From positions 496,001 through 560,000 of the forward strand of contig NZ_JACHDS010000001.1 in assembly GCF_014201195.1 (NCBI RefSeq): a DNA stretch of 64,000 bases, written 5' to 3'. Positions within the stretch are counted from its first letter, which is position 1; each line of letters starts with the position of its first letter. This DNA comes from Nocardiopsis mwathae. GTDB taxonomy: Bacteria > Actinomycetota > Actinomycetes > Streptosporangiales > Streptosporangiaceae. The notes under the pieces were generated by a model. That model saw only the letters and a program-made list of their open reading frames with translations, was not told where the DNA came from and searched no databases. Made by a program: the position numbers and the translations under genes. Below, piece after piece: positions 36,899 to 45,132 of this stretch.

Positions 36899-38596
36899 AT
36901 GGCTCAGCACACAGACGACGGGCGTGCCCGCTGGCAGGCACGGTATGACGCCTCCCGCGTCCGGGACGCCGACTTCACCACGCTCTCCGGCCAGGAGGTC
37001 GACCCCGTCTACGGGCCGCCCGACGGCGCGCAGGTGCCCGGCTTCGAGCGCATCGGCTGGCCCGGGGAGTTCCCCTACACCCGCGGGCTGTACCCCACCG
37101 GGTACCGCGGCCGTACGTGGACCATCCGGCAGTTCGCCGGGTTCGGCAACGCCACGCAGACCAACGAGCGCTACAAGATGATCCTGGCGTCGGGCGGCGG
37201 CGGCCTCTCCGTCGCCTTCGACATGCCCACCCTCATGGGCCACGACTCCGACGACCCGCAGGCGCTCGGCGAGGTCGGCCACTGCGGCGTGGCCATCGAC
37301 TCCGTCGCCGACATGGACATCCTGTTCGACGGAATCCCCCTCGGCGACGTCACCACCTCGATGACGATCAGCGGGCCGGCCATCCCCGCGTTCTGCATGT
37401 ACCTCGCCGCGGCCGAGCGCCAGGGCGTGGACACCCGCACCCTCAACGGCACGCTGCAGACCGACATCTTCAAGGAGTACATCGCCCAGAAGGAGTGGCT
37501 GTACCCTCCCGAGCCGCACCTGCGCCTCATCGGCGACCTCATGGAGTACTGCGCGGCCGAGATCCCGGCGTTCAAGCCGCTGTCGGTGTCGGGCTACCAC
37601 ATCCGCGAGGCCGGGGCCACGGCCGCCCAGGAGCTCGCCTTCACCCTGGCCGACGGGTTCGGCTACGTCGAACTCGGCCTGTCGCGCGGGCTGGACATCG
37701 ACACGTTCGCGCCCGGCCTGTCGTTCTTCTTCGACGCGCACATCGACTTCTTCGAGGAGATCGCCAAGTTCCGCGCCGCCCGCCGGATCTGGGCGCGCTG
37801 GATGCGCGACCGCTACGGCGCCACCGGCGAGAAGGCCCAGTGGCTGCGCTTCCACACCCAGACCGCCGGCGTCTCGCTGACGGCCCAGCAGCCCTACAAC
37901 AACGTCGTGCGCACCGCCCTGGAGGCGCTGTCGGCCGTCCTCGGCGGCACCAACTCGCTGCACACCAACGCCCTGGACGAGACCCTGGCGCTGCCCACCG
38001 AGCAGTCCGCCGAGATCGCGCTGCGCACCCAGCAGGTGATCATGGAGGAGACCGGCGTGGTCAACGTCGCCGACCCGCTCGGCGGCTCCTGGTACGTCGA
38101 GGCGCTCACCGACCGGATCGAGGCCGAGGCCGAGCGCATCTTCGAGCGCATCCTGCACATGGGCGGCGGCGAGGACGCCGAGCATGCCATCGGCCCGATG
38201 ACCTCGGGCATCCTCACCGGGATCGAGAACGGCTGGTTCAGCTCCGAGATCGCCGAGTCGGCCTTCCAGTACCAGCAGGCCCTGGAGAAGAACGAGAAGC
38301 GCATCGTCGGCGTCAACTGCCACACCTCCACCGTCTCCGGCGAGCTGGAGATCCTGCGTATCAGCCACGAGATCGAGCGCGAGCAGAAGCGCGTCCTCGC
38401 CGAGCGCCGCGCCGAGCGCGACCAGGCCGCCGTCGACGCCGCCCTGGCCCGCCTGCTGGCGTCCGTCAAGGACCCGGACAGCGGCAACCTCATCCCGGTG
38501 ATCCTGGACGCCGCCCGCGCCGAGGCCACCCTGGGCGAGATCTGCCGCACCATGGGCGAGGAGTTCGGCACCTATACCGAGGACCCGCGGTTCTAG
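36899..38596 (+). CDS. icmA: Acyl-CoA mutase large subunit (IcmA/MCM catalytic-domain type)
   Basis: B12-dependent carbon-skeleton mutase, 565 aa. Only the substrate-binding TIM barrel and linker are present ([92 protein letters not shown]). The C-terminal cobalamin-binding domain with DxHxxG is absent, so a separate small subunit is required; none lies in this window. Length and lack of B12 domain match isobutyryl-CoA mutase IcmA rather than classical MutB. Specificity was not resolved. ATG 36899 is leaderless (TACTAT 6 nt upstream). Confidence 0.85.
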   Translation: MAQHTDDGRARWQARYDASRVRDADFTTLSGQEVDPVYGPPDGAQVPGFERIGWPGEFPYTRGLYPTGYRGRTWTIRQFAGFGNATQTNERYKMILASGGGGLSVAFDMPTLMGHDSDDPQALGEVGHCGVAIDSVADMDILFDGIPLGDVTTSMTISGPAIPAFCMYLAAAERQGVDTRTLNGTLQTDIFKEYIAQKEWLYPPEPHLRLIGDLMEYCAAEIPAFKPLSVSGYHIREAGATAAQELAFTLADGFGYVELGLSRGLDIDTFAPGLSFFFDAHIDFFEEIAKFRAARRIWARWMRDRYGATGEKAQWLRFHTQTAGVSLTAQQPYNNVVRTALEALSAVLGGTNSLHTNALDETLALPTEQSAEIALRTQQVIMEETGVVNVADPLGGSWYVEALTDRIEAEAERIFERILHMGGGEDAEHAIGPMTSGILTGIENGWFSSEIAESAFQYQQALEKNEKRIVGVNCHTSTVSGELEILRISHEIEREQKRVLAERRAERDQAAVDAALARLLASVKDPDSGNLIPVILDAARAEATLGEICRTMGEEFGTYTEDPRF

Positions 38597-38620
38597 CGGG
38601 GCAGGCGGAACCGGCGGTCG

Positions 38621-38644
38621 CGGGGCGGGGCCTTTCCCGCCCCG
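38621..38644 (+). terminator. Mutase gene terminator
   Basis: CGGGGCGGG (38621-38629) pairs with CCCGCCCCG (38636-38644) with loop GCCTTT, 25 nt after the stop. Confidence 0.6.
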
Positions 38645-38755
38645 CCGCCGTGCCCAGGGCGGACGCCCAACGGGCCGGCCGGGCCGACCCCGCCGTCCCG
38701 CGGCGTCGGTGCGGAGGGTGACCGGTTCCCGGTGCGGATACGGCAGGATGGAACC

Positions 38756-39706
38756 ATGCAGCCTTCGGACTACTCCATGCACAGCGCGGTCGACCTCGGA
38801 GCTCGCAAGGCGGCCTTGGAACGCGAGGCCAAGCGGCAGGCCCAGGAGTCGTCGGGCACCGCCAACCCGTACGCCATCGACGTCAACGAGGAGAACTTCC
38901 AGAACGAGGTCCTGGAGCGCTCGCTCAGCGCCCCCGTCGTGCTCGCCATCCTGCAGGCGAGTTCCGAGCAGTCGGCCCAGGTCGAAGCGGCCCTTGACCG
39001 GTTGGCCATCGGCGCCGGCGGGCAGTGGGCGGTCGCCAAGGTCGACGTCCAGGCCAGCCCGCAGCTCGCCCAGGCGCTGCGCGTCCCGGGCGTGCCGATG
39101 GTCGCCATGGTCATCGGCGGCCAGGTCGTCCCCGGCCCGGCCGGCCCCGCCACCGAGGACCAGCTGCGCGAGTGGCTCTCCCAGATCTTCGAGGGCCTCA
39201 AGCAGCAGGGCGTGCTGCCGGCCGAGTTCACCGGGCTCGGCGAGCCCGGGGCGGGCGAGGCCCAGGGGGCCGAGGCCGGTCAGCAGGCCGCCCAGGACCC
39301 CGCCGACGTCGAGGCGCAGGAGGCGATGCAGCGCGGCGACTTCGCCGCGGCCGAGGCCGTCTACACCAAGGCGCTGGAAGCCGACCCCTCCGACGAGCAG
39401 GCCAAGCTCAAGCTGGCCCAGGTCCGCCTGGTGGGGCGGGTGCACGCGCTGGAGGCCAACGCGGCGCGCAAGGCGGCGGCCGACGCCCCCGACGACGTCG
39501 CGGCGCAGATCGACGTCGCCGACATCGACATGTACGGCGGCAAGTTCGAGGACGCCTTCGACCGGCTGATCGGCACGGTCCGGCGCACCTCCGGCGACGA
39601 CCGCGACCGCGCGCGCAAGCACCTGCTGACCCTGTTCGAGGTGCTGCCGGGCGGCGATCCCCGCGTCGCCAAGGCCCGCCGCGACCTCACCGCCGCGCTC
39701 TTCTGA
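38756..39706 (+). CDS. Thioredoxin-fold/TPR protein (YbbN-like) lacking CxxC
   Basis: 316 aa: a hydrophilic N-terminus, thioredoxin fold (about residues 45-160, with VNEENFQNEVLERSLSAPVVLAILQASSEQSAQ), then a TPR-like helical region from about 185 (QEAMQRGDFAAAEAVYTKALEADPSDEQAKLKLAQV). The usual WCxxC is replaced by LQASSEQS, so it cannot act as a redox thioredoxin. E. coli YbbN (CnoX) has similar layout and acts as a chaperone with GroEL/DnaK. Position after thiolase/mutase matches Rv1324. ATG 38756; CAGGAT lies 6 nt upstream. Confidence 0.85.
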   Translation: MQPSDYSMHSAVDLGARKAALEREAKRQAQESSGTANPYAIDVNEENFQNEVLERSLSAPVVLAILQASSEQSAQVEAALDRLAIGAGGQWAVAKVDVQASPQLAQALRVPGVPMVAMVIGGQVVPGPAGPATEDQLREWLSQIFEGLKQQGVLPAEFTGLGEPGAGEAQGAEAGQQAAQDPADVEAQEAMQRGDFAAAEAVYTKALEADPSDEQAKLKLAQVRLVGRVHALEANAARKAAADAPDDVAAQIDVADIDMYGGKFEDAFDRLIGTVRRTSGDDRDRARKHLLTLFEVLPGGDPRVAKARRDLTAALF

Positions 39707-39780
39707 GCCGCCGCCCGCGGACCCGTCGGCCGGCCCGGCCGCCCCTGCGGCGGCCCCGGCGCCACCGATCGCTGCGAGGA

Positions 39781-39818
39781 CCGACCCGCCCCGGACCCGG
39801 CGTCCGCGGGCGGGTCGG
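39781..39818. terminator. Terminator after the YbbN-like gene
   Basis: A perfect 11-bp stem CCGACCCGCCC (39781-39791) with 39808-39818, continued by an inner CGGAC/GTCCG pair (39792-39796 with 39802-39806). Confidence 0.7.
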
Positions 39819-39821
39819 CCG

Positions 39822-39866
39822 TGTCGCGCCACCCGCTGTCGCGCCACCCGCTGTCGCGCGGCCCGT
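39822..39866. repeat. Three tandem 15-bp repeats
   Basis: TGTCGCGCCACCCGC occurs at 39822-39836 and 39837-39851, with a diverged third copy at 39852-39866. It lies between a terminator and the next gene, with no assigned role. Confidence 0.8.
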
Positions 39867-39934
39867 TGATTCGCAGGTGAAAGGGGTAGGACCCGGGGCA
39901 CACGAGGACGGTTCCTGCTGCCGGGTGGTGCCCG

Positions 39935-40687
39935 ATGAGCTTTGTGGTGACGATCTCCGCGACCTTCGGGTCCGGGGGCAGCGTGATCGGACCCGCCGTC
40001 GCAGAGCGGCTCGGCGTCCCTTTCCTGGACCGCGCCATCCCCGGCGCGGTGGCCCGGCAGATCGGCTGCACGCTCGAAGACGCGCTGGAACACGACGACC
40101 GTGCCGCGACCGGCTTCGAACGGCTCATCGCCAGCGCCGCCCGGCTGCCGACCGTGACCCTCGGCAGCGTCGACACCACCTTCATCGGCGCCACCGACGC
40201 CCAGGGCCGACTCCTCTACGACCAGGAGTTCGTCGACCAGACCGAGAAGGTCATCTGCGAGGTCGCCGCGACCGGCGCGGTCATCCTCGGCCGCGCCGCC
40301 GCGGTGGTGCTCGCCGGGCACACGACGGCCCTGCACGTCCGCCTGGACGCCGCCAAGCGGCGGCGGCTCGCCCAGGCCGCCAGGATGCGGGAGGCGTCGC
40401 AGGCCGAAGCGCTGCTGCTGGGCGCCGACCGGGAGGCGGCCGAGGCGGCCTGGCAGCCGCCGACCATGCGCGACCTGGAGGACAACGACCGCGCCCGCAC
40501 CGCCTACGTCCGCCGCTTCTACCGGGTCGACCCCTCCTCCCCCTCCCTCTACCATCTGGTCGTCGACTCGACCGCGATCGGCGGTTCGGCGTGCGTCGAC
40601 GTCATCGAGCGGCTGGCACGCGACCGCGCCGGAGAGTCCGGGGGCACCACCGGGTCGGCGACCGGAACGGCCCCCGAAACGCCGTGA
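39935..40687 (+). CDS. Cytidylate-kinase-like P-loop protein
   Basis: 250-aa nucleoside-monophosphate-kinase-like protein. P-loop variant TISATFGSGGSVIGPAVAERLGVPFLDRAI resembles the Cmk-like family (AAK_6 type), in which GSGGS replaces the classical GxxGxGKS. VILGRAAAVVLAG is the conserved middle strand, and RRFYRVDPSSPSLYHLVVDST the C-terminal block. True substrate unknown; it is not the housekeeping cmk gene. ATG 39935 has only weak upstream purines (GGTGGTGCCC). Confidence 0.8.
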   Translation: MSFVVTISATFGSGGSVIGPAVAERLGVPFLDRAIPGAVARQIGCTLEDALEHDDRAATGFERLIASAARLPTVTLGSVDTTFIGATDAQGRLLYDQEFVDQTEKVICEVAATGAVILGRAAAVVLAGHTTALHVRLDAAKRRRLAQAARMREASQAEALLLGADREAAEAAWQPPTMRDLEDNDRARTAYVRRFYRVDPSSPSLYHLVVDSTAIGGSACVDVIERLARDRAGESGGTTGSATGTAPETP

Positions 40688-40914
40688 TACGCGCCAATGT
40701 GACGGTTTTCACTCGTGCTGCGGCCCGCTTCGGCGATGCAGCCGCCCAGTGGTCCGACCACAACGTGAGAGGCGACACCTACTCGTCGGTAATGTCCGGT
40801 TTCGCGGTCTCTCAAGCGCGCGGTGATCAGAGGTGATGGCACCATGAAAGATGCGCCGGAGCACCGCGAGTGTGCAGGCGAGCGCGGCAGATCCGTGAAC
40901 TTGAGGAGCTTTAC

Positions 40915-42312
40915 GTGGCCACCCTTCCCAGCGTTTCCTACTCCATAACGGTTCGTCTCGAACTCGACGGGGGTGGCAGCGCGGTAGGCAGCCTGACCAA
41001 CGCCGTCGAGCACGTCGGCGGCATGATCACCGCTCTCGACGTCGCGTCGGCCGGCCACGAGCGGATCCGCATCGACGTCACCTGCGCCGCCCGCGACACC
41101 GACCACGCCCAGGCCATCGTCGACGCCCTGGGCGCGCTGGACGGCGTCGTCGTGCACAAGGTCAGCGACCGCACCTTCCTCATGCACCTGGGCGGCAAGA
41201 TCGAGATGAAGTCCAAGGTGCCGCTGCGCAACCGCGACGAGCTCTCCATGGCCTACACCCCGGGTGTCGCCCGCGTCTCCCAGGCGATCGCGGCCAACAA
41301 GGACGACGCCCGCCGCCTGACGATCAAGCGCAACAGCGTCGCCGTGGTCACCGACGGCTCGGCCGTGCTGGGGCTGGGCAACATCGGCCCCGAGGCCTCC
41401 ATGCCCGTCATGGAGGGCAAGGCCGCCCTCTTCAAACGCTTCGCCGACATCGACGCCTGGCCCATCGCCCTGGACACCCAGGACGTCGACGAGATCGTCC
41501 GCACCGTGCAGGTCCTCGCCCCCGGCTTCGGCGGCATCAACCTGGAGGACATCTCCGCGCCGCGCTGCTTCGAGGTCGAGGCCCGGCTGCGCGAACTCCT
41601 GGACATCCCCGTCTTCCACGACGACCAGCACGGCACCGCCATCGTCGTGCTCGCCGCCCTGCGCAACGCCCTGCGGGTGGTCGACAAGAACCTGGGCGAG
41701 GTCCGCATCGCCATGTCGGGCGCCGGCGCCGCCGGCACCGCCATCCTCAAGCTGCTCATGCACGCCGGGGCCAGAGACGTCATCGTCTGCGACGTCCACG
41801 GCGCCGTGCACAAGGGCCGCGACCACCTCGACCCCAACCTTTCCTGGATCGCCGAGCACACCAACCCCGAGGGCTACTCCGGCGACCTCAAGGGCGCGGT
41901 CAAGGGCGCCGACGTGTTCATCGGCGTCTCCGCACCCAACATCCTCACCGGCGCCGACATCGCCGAGATGAACGAGGACTCGATCATCTTCGCCCTGGCC
42001 AACCCCGACCCCGAGGTCGATCCGGAGGTCGCCCACCTGCACGCCGGCGTCGTCGCCACCGGCCGTAGCGACTACCCCAACCAGATCAACAACGTCCTGG
42101 TCTTCCCCGGCTTCTTCCGAGGCCTGCTCGACGCGCAGAGCCACCACGTCGACTCCGACATGATGGTCGCCGCCGCCAACGCCATCGCCGACGTCGTCAC
42201 CGACGACGAACTGGGCCCGCACTACATCATCCCGAGCGTCTTCCACACCGACCTGTCGCAGCACGTCGCCAGCGCGGTTCGAGAGGTCGCCACCCGCGGC
42301 CGCGACGCCTGA
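40915..42312 (+). CDS. NAD(P)-dependent malic enzyme with N-terminal ACT domain
   Basis: Decarboxylates malate to pyruvate. 465 aa: an ACT regulatory domain (about residues 5-80, PSVSYSITVRLELDGGGSAVGSLT), then the malic domain (AYTPGVARVSQAI, TIKRNSVAVVTDGSAVLGLGNIGP, EDISAPRCFEVE, FHDDQHGTAIVVLAALRNAL) and the NAD-binding domain with SGAGAAGTAIL. FHDDQHGTA carries metal and catalytic residues. GTG 40915 has GAGGAG (40903-40908) 6 nt upstream. Links the TCA cycle with pyruvate during growth on acetate or fatty acids. Confidence 0.94.
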   Translation: MATLPSVSYSITVRLELDGGGSAVGSLTNAVEHVGGMITALDVASAGHERIRIDVTCAARDTDHAQAIVDALGALDGVVVHKVSDRTFLMHLGGKIEMKSKVPLRNRDELSMAYTPGVARVSQAIAANKDDARRLTIKRNSVAVVTDGSAVLGLGNIGPEASMPVMEGKAALFKRFADIDAWPIALDTQDVDEIVRTVQVLAPGFGGINLEDISAPRCFEVEARLRELLDIPVFHDDQHGTAIVVLAALRNALRVVDKNLGEVRIAMSGAGAAGTAILKLLMHAGARDVIVCDVHGAVHKGRDHLDPNLSWIAEHTNPEGYSGDLKGAVKGADVFIGVSAPNILTGADIAEMNEDSIIFALANPDPEVDPEVAHLHAGVVATGRSDYPNQINNVLVFPGFFRGLLDAQSHHVDSDMMVAAANAIADVVTDDELGPHYIIPSVFHTDLSQHVASAVREVATRGRDA

Positions 42313-42387
42313 GGCAGGCCTGGGCGGGCACTGCGGAGCGGCGCCGGGCGGGGGTGCCCGCCCGGCCCACCGGGTAGTTGTGGATAC

Positions 42388-42972
42388 ATGGACGAGCCGA
42401 CGCTGACCGGCCGCCTGCTGGTGGCGACCCCGATGCTGTCCGAGCCCGAGTTCCGGCGCTCGGTCGTCTTCGTGATCGACGACGACGCCACCGAGGGCAC
42501 CCTCGGCGTGATCGTGAACCGGCCCTCCGAACTGCCGGTCGACGACGTCCTGGGCGACTGGAGCGGGTACGCCACCGCGCCCGCGGTCATGTTCGCCGGA
42601 GGCCCCGTCGGCGCCGGTTCCGGGCTCGCCCTGGGCATGCCCGGAACCGACGACGCCCCGCTGGGCTGGCGCCCGCTGTCGGCCTCCGCCGACGACGCCA
42701 CCGTGCCCCGGCTCGGCCTCATCGACCTCGACACACCGCCCGAGATCCTCGGCGGTGCGCTCGGCCGGTTCCGCGTGTTCGCCGGATACACCGGGTGGAG
42801 CGAAGGGCAGCTCGGCGCGGAGATCGAGGAGGGCGCCTGGTACGTCCTGCCCGCACTCGCCGACGACGTGTTCTCCGCGGCGCCCGGCTCACTGTGGTCC
42901 CGGGTGCTGCGTCGGCAGGGCGGTGATCTCGCCTTGGTATCGACTTTCCCGGACGACCCGACGTTGAACTGA
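42388..42972 (+). CDS. YqgE/AlgH family protein
   Basis: 194 aa. Typical N-terminus LTGRLLVATPMLSEPEFRRSVVFVIDDDATEGTLGVIVNRPSE, then FAGGPVGAGSGLAL and FAGYTGWSEGQLGAEIEEGAWYVLPA, both strongly conserved in the family. Biochemical function is unsettled; AlgH was first linked to alginate regulation in Pseudomonas. ATG 42388 lacks a clear Shine-Dalgarno; TAGTTG lies 7 nt upstream. Confidence 0.92.
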   Translation: MDEPTLTGRLLVATPMLSEPEFRRSVVFVIDDDATEGTLGVIVNRPSELPVDDVLGDWSGYATAPAVMFAGGPVGAGSGLALGMPGTDDAPLGWRPLSASADDATVPRLGLIDLDTPPEILGGALGRFRVFAGYTGWSEGQLGAEIEEGAWYVLPALADDVFSAAPGSLWSRVLRRQGGDLALVSTFPDDPTLN

Positions 42973-43025
42973 GTTCCGTCCCCTGCGGATACCGTGGGAT
43001 GAGACGTAGGAGGTGTGAGGGCACG

Positions 43026-43274
43026 ATGGCCATGGACATGCATGTCGTCAACAAGGTGCTTCCGGAGAGCGAGACCCGCCCCGACATTTCGCACGACGAC
43101 GGCGACCGCGAACGGTTCGCCCACTACGTGCAGAAGGACAAGATCACGGAGAGCGCCGTCACCGGCACCCCGGTGATCGCCCTGTGCGGCAAGGTGTGGG
43201 TGCCCAACCGCGACCCCAAGAAGTTCCCGGTCTGCCCCGAGTGCAAGAAGATCTACGAAGAGATGATGAAGTAG
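43026..43274 (+). CDS. DUF3039 family protein
   Basis: 82 aa, actinobacteria-specific DUF3039 family: MAMDMHVVNKVLPESETRPD, then GDRERFAHYVQKDKITESAVTG, and a Cys motif ALCGKVWVPNRDPKKFPVCPECKKIY with C plus CxxC, suggesting a zinc ribbon. ATG 43026, with GAGGG 5 nt upstream and AGGAGG further. Function unknown. Confidence 0.88.
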   Translation: MAMDMHVVNKVLPESETRPDISHDDGDRERFAHYVQKDKITESAVTGTPVIALCGKVWVPNRDPKKFPVCPECKKIYEEMMK

Positions 43275-43310
43275 GCCGCATGCCTCCTGGGTCCCGGTAG
43301 ACGCGAACGA

Positions 43311-43348
43311 GCGGCCTCGGACGCACACCATCGTGCGCCCGAGGCCGC
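43311..43348. terminator. Bidirectional terminator after DUF3039 gene
   Basis: GCGGCCTCGGACGCAC (43311-43326) pairs with GTGCGCCCGAGGCCGC (43333-43348) with one mismatch and a 6-nt loop. It lies between DUF3039 and the minus-strand remnant at 43392. Confidence 0.75.
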
Positions 43349-43391
43349 TCTCGTCGTTCCCCGGGCCGTCCGCGTTCGCGCGCCGGCCCGT

Positions 43392-43535
43392 TCATCGTCC
43401 GACCGAGGTCGGCCTGGAACGACGCGCCATCACCATCGCGGTACCCCCCGCGACGGTGGCGACGAGCGCGGTGGCGATCAGGCCGACCAGGGCCGCGCCG
43501 GTGCTGGGCGGACCTCCCGACCCGCCCTCGCCGAT
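43392..43535 (-). pseudogene. C-terminal anchor remnant of a surface protein (HtaA-like?)
   Basis: On the minus strand a frame ending at TGA 43394-43392 encodes GEGGSGGPPSTG, a hydrophobic run of about 23 residues, then ARRSRPTSVGR: a sorting- or membrane-anchor tail as on cell-surface proteins. It is cut off at about 43535, where homology to an oppositely oriented heme-transport ATPase begins. Secreted heme-binding proteins with such tails are encoded with hmuTUV in actinobacteria, so this is probably what is left of one. The protein identity is inferred from context. Confidence 0.5.
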
Positions 43536-43536
43536 C

Positions 43537-43848
43537 GCCGCGCTCGACATCCGCCACCAGGAACTCGTCCTCGGTATCGCCCGTGCGCACGCCGAGAGCG
43601 GCGGCGCGGCCGTCGTCGTTCCGCACGACTTGGGGTCGGCTGCTGCCTATGCGCACCGGATGGCGGTACTCTCCAGGGGGGCCATCGCCGTCTGCGGGGC
43701 GCCGCGCGAGGTATTCTCGGCGTCTCTGCTGAGCGATGTGTACCGGCACGAGGTCGAAGTCCTGTCGCATCCACGCACCGGGGACCTCTTGGTCCTGCCC
43801 GTCGGGAACGGCGGACGCGTGGACATTCGTGAACGTCCAGTCGGGTAG
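43537..43848 (+). pseudogene. hmuV: Heme ABC transporter ATPase HmuV, C-terminal remnant
   Basis: About 103 codons from the D-loop onward: ALDIRHQELVLGIARAHAE, the H-loop region VVVPHDLGSAAAYAHRMAVL, then GAPREVFSASLLSDVYRHEVEV and HPRTGDLLVLPV, the usual HmuV/FecE tail. Walker A, Q-loop, signature motif and Walker B are absent. Upstream codons in frame (43333-43536) are unrelated Pro/Arg-rich sequence. The fragment therefore cannot work as an ATPase. It ends at TAG 43846-43848, just before the sortase gene. Confidence 0.8.
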
Positions 43849-43858
43849 GTCGGATTTG

Positions 43859-44638
43859 GTGTCCAGAACTGAACCACGGTCATATGGGGACCGCGGTCCC
43901 GCTCGGGGCGGCCGCAGAAAGTCGAGGGGGCGCCGCAGAGCCCCCGCGCGCCGGCGCACCACACCCGGCGACATCGCGCGCGGCACCATCCGCGTCATCG
44001 GCGAGCTGCTGTTCACCGCCGGCGTCGTCATGCTGTTCTTCGCGGCCTACGAGGTCTACGGAAAGCAGTTCGAGACCGACGCCCAGCAGCGTGACCTCGC
44101 CCAGGGGCTGGAGGAGCAGTGGGGCGAGCCCAGGGGCCCCGACTCCGAACCGCTGCCCGGCTCCGCCAACGCGCGGATGTACATTCCCGACCTCGACCTG
44201 CAGTGGGTGGTCGTCAACGGGGTGTCCCAGGAGGACATCAAGTACAGTCCCGGCCACTACACCGGTAACGCCGAGGCGGGGGAGAAGGGCAACTACGCCG
44301 TCGCCGGGCACCGCACCCCGGGCATCTTCTGGGACCTCGACCTGCTGAAGGACGGCGACACCATCGTCCTGGAGGACCGGGAGAACTTCTACACCTATGA
44401 GGTCGTCGAGGACAAGGTGGTCACGCCGGACGAGGTCTGGGTGGTCGACGCCGACCCCTTCGACGAGTCCAACAACGACGATCCGCAGCGCGCGCTGCTG
44501 ACGCTGACCACCTGCGCCCCGAAACTGTCCAACTCCCACCGGCTGATCGTCTGGGCCGAGCTCTCCGACACCCGACCCAAGGACCAGGGCATGCCCGAGA
44601 GCATCGCCGACATGGCACCGGAGAACGCCGACGCCTAG
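43859..44638 (+). CDS. Class E sortase
   Basis: Membrane-anchored cysteine transpeptidase that attaches surface proteins (LAxTG-type signals) to the cell wall. 259 aa from GTG 43859: a basic N-terminus (GGRRKSRGRRRAPARRR), one transmembrane helix (about residues 42-65) and the sortase domain. The catalytic His is in YAVAGHRTPG, Cys in LLTLTTCAPKLSN and Arg in SHRLIVWAEL. YIPDLDLQWVVVNGV is the typical first strand. The start is uncertain; no good Shine-Dalgarno is seen. It begins 10 bp after the hmuV remnant, and its TAG stop shares TA with a MITE-like copy. Confidence 0.9.
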   Translation: MSRTEPRSYGDRGPARGGRRKSRGRRRAPARRRTTPGDIARGTIRVIGELLFTAGVVMLFFAAYEVYGKQFETDAQQRDLAQGLEEQWGEPRGPDSEPLPGSANARMYIPDLDLQWVVVNGVSQEDIKYSPGHYTGNAEAGEKGNYAVAGHRTPGIFWDLDLLKDGDTIVLEDRENFYTYEVVEDKVVTPDEVWVVDADPFDESNNDDPQRALLTLTTCAPKLSNSHRLIVWAELSDTRPKDQGMPESIADMAPENADA

Positions 44639-44730
44639 GGCGTGTCCGGCGGATGCTTGCCGGTGAGCGAGCGGCCGGCCGGGGCGGCGGGCGTCGTTCC
44701 GGTGGTCGCGAGCCGGGAGTGATCCGCCGA
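44636..44730. mobile_element. MITE-like inverted-repeat element, copy B (internally deleted)
   Basis: Begins at the TA of the sortase stop with GGGCGTGTCCGGCGGAT (44638-44654) and ends with ATCCGCCGA (44722-44730); the outer right end has decayed. The body matches the reverse complement of copy A (21988-22147) at about nine of ten positions on both sides of one internal gap of roughly 60 bp. Confidence 0.65.
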
Positions 44731-44794
44731 CCGAGACCGGCCGGGCCGCCCACGTCGGCCCGGCGCAGGAAAGAGAGAACGGGGTTACCCACCG

Positions 44795-44962
44795 ATGTAC
44801 GGACTGATCTGGCGCCTCCTACCCGGCCCGGTCCCGGTGAAGCTCGTGCTGGCGCTCGCACTGCTCGCCGGAGCGGCGGCCCTGCTGTGGTACGTCGTGT
44901 TCCCCTGGGCCGACCCCTACATGCCGTTCAACGACGGCGCTGTGGACGTCCCGGGCAACTGA
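44795..44962 (+). CDS. 55-aa single-helix membrane protein downstream of sortase
   Basis: Starts MYGLIWRLLPGPVPVKLV, has one transmembrane helix (about residues 17-37) and a short acidic outside tail (FPWADPYMPFNDGAVDVPGN). A protein of this size and sequence is common in streptomycetes and relatives near class E sortases, as far as I recall. ATG 44795; GGGG about 10 nt upstream is a weak site. Function unknown; a sortase accessory or cell-envelope role is possible. Strong terminator follows. Confidence 0.75.
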   Translation: MYGLIWRLLPGPVPVKLVLALALLAGAAALLWYVVFPWADPYMPFNDGAVDVPGN

Positions 44963-44966
44963 CGGC

Positions 44967-45005
44967 GCCGTGCCCCCGGATCCCCGGCGGATCCGGGGGC
45001 ACGGC
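44967..45005 (+). terminator. Terminator after the 55-aa gene
   Basis: A perfect 17-bp stem (44967-44983 with 44989-45005) with a 5-nt loop, starting 5 nt after the stop codon. Confidence 0.85.
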
Positions 45006-45132
45006 ATGCCGACACGGCCGCACGCGGCGGGACGGGGCGGGTGGAACGTGACGAACGCGCCGTTCGCGTGACGCCTGCCCGGTCCCCATGGGCGGTTACC
45101 CTCTTCCGGGTGAGTATCAGGGGATTGGCAGC

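Noticed and set aside
36863-40555. Very long minus-strand open frame (over 1,200 codons) opposite the mutase and YbbN-like genes
   Set aside because: It is the complement of well-supported genes in GC-rich DNA; its translation is Gly/Val/Ala/Asp-rich without any motif.
43333-43848. Full 171-codon reading frame taken as an intact gene
   Set aside because: Only the part from 43537 resembles a protein family; the first 68 codons are Pro/Arg-rich and antisense to the anchor remnant, and all ATP-binding motifs are missing.
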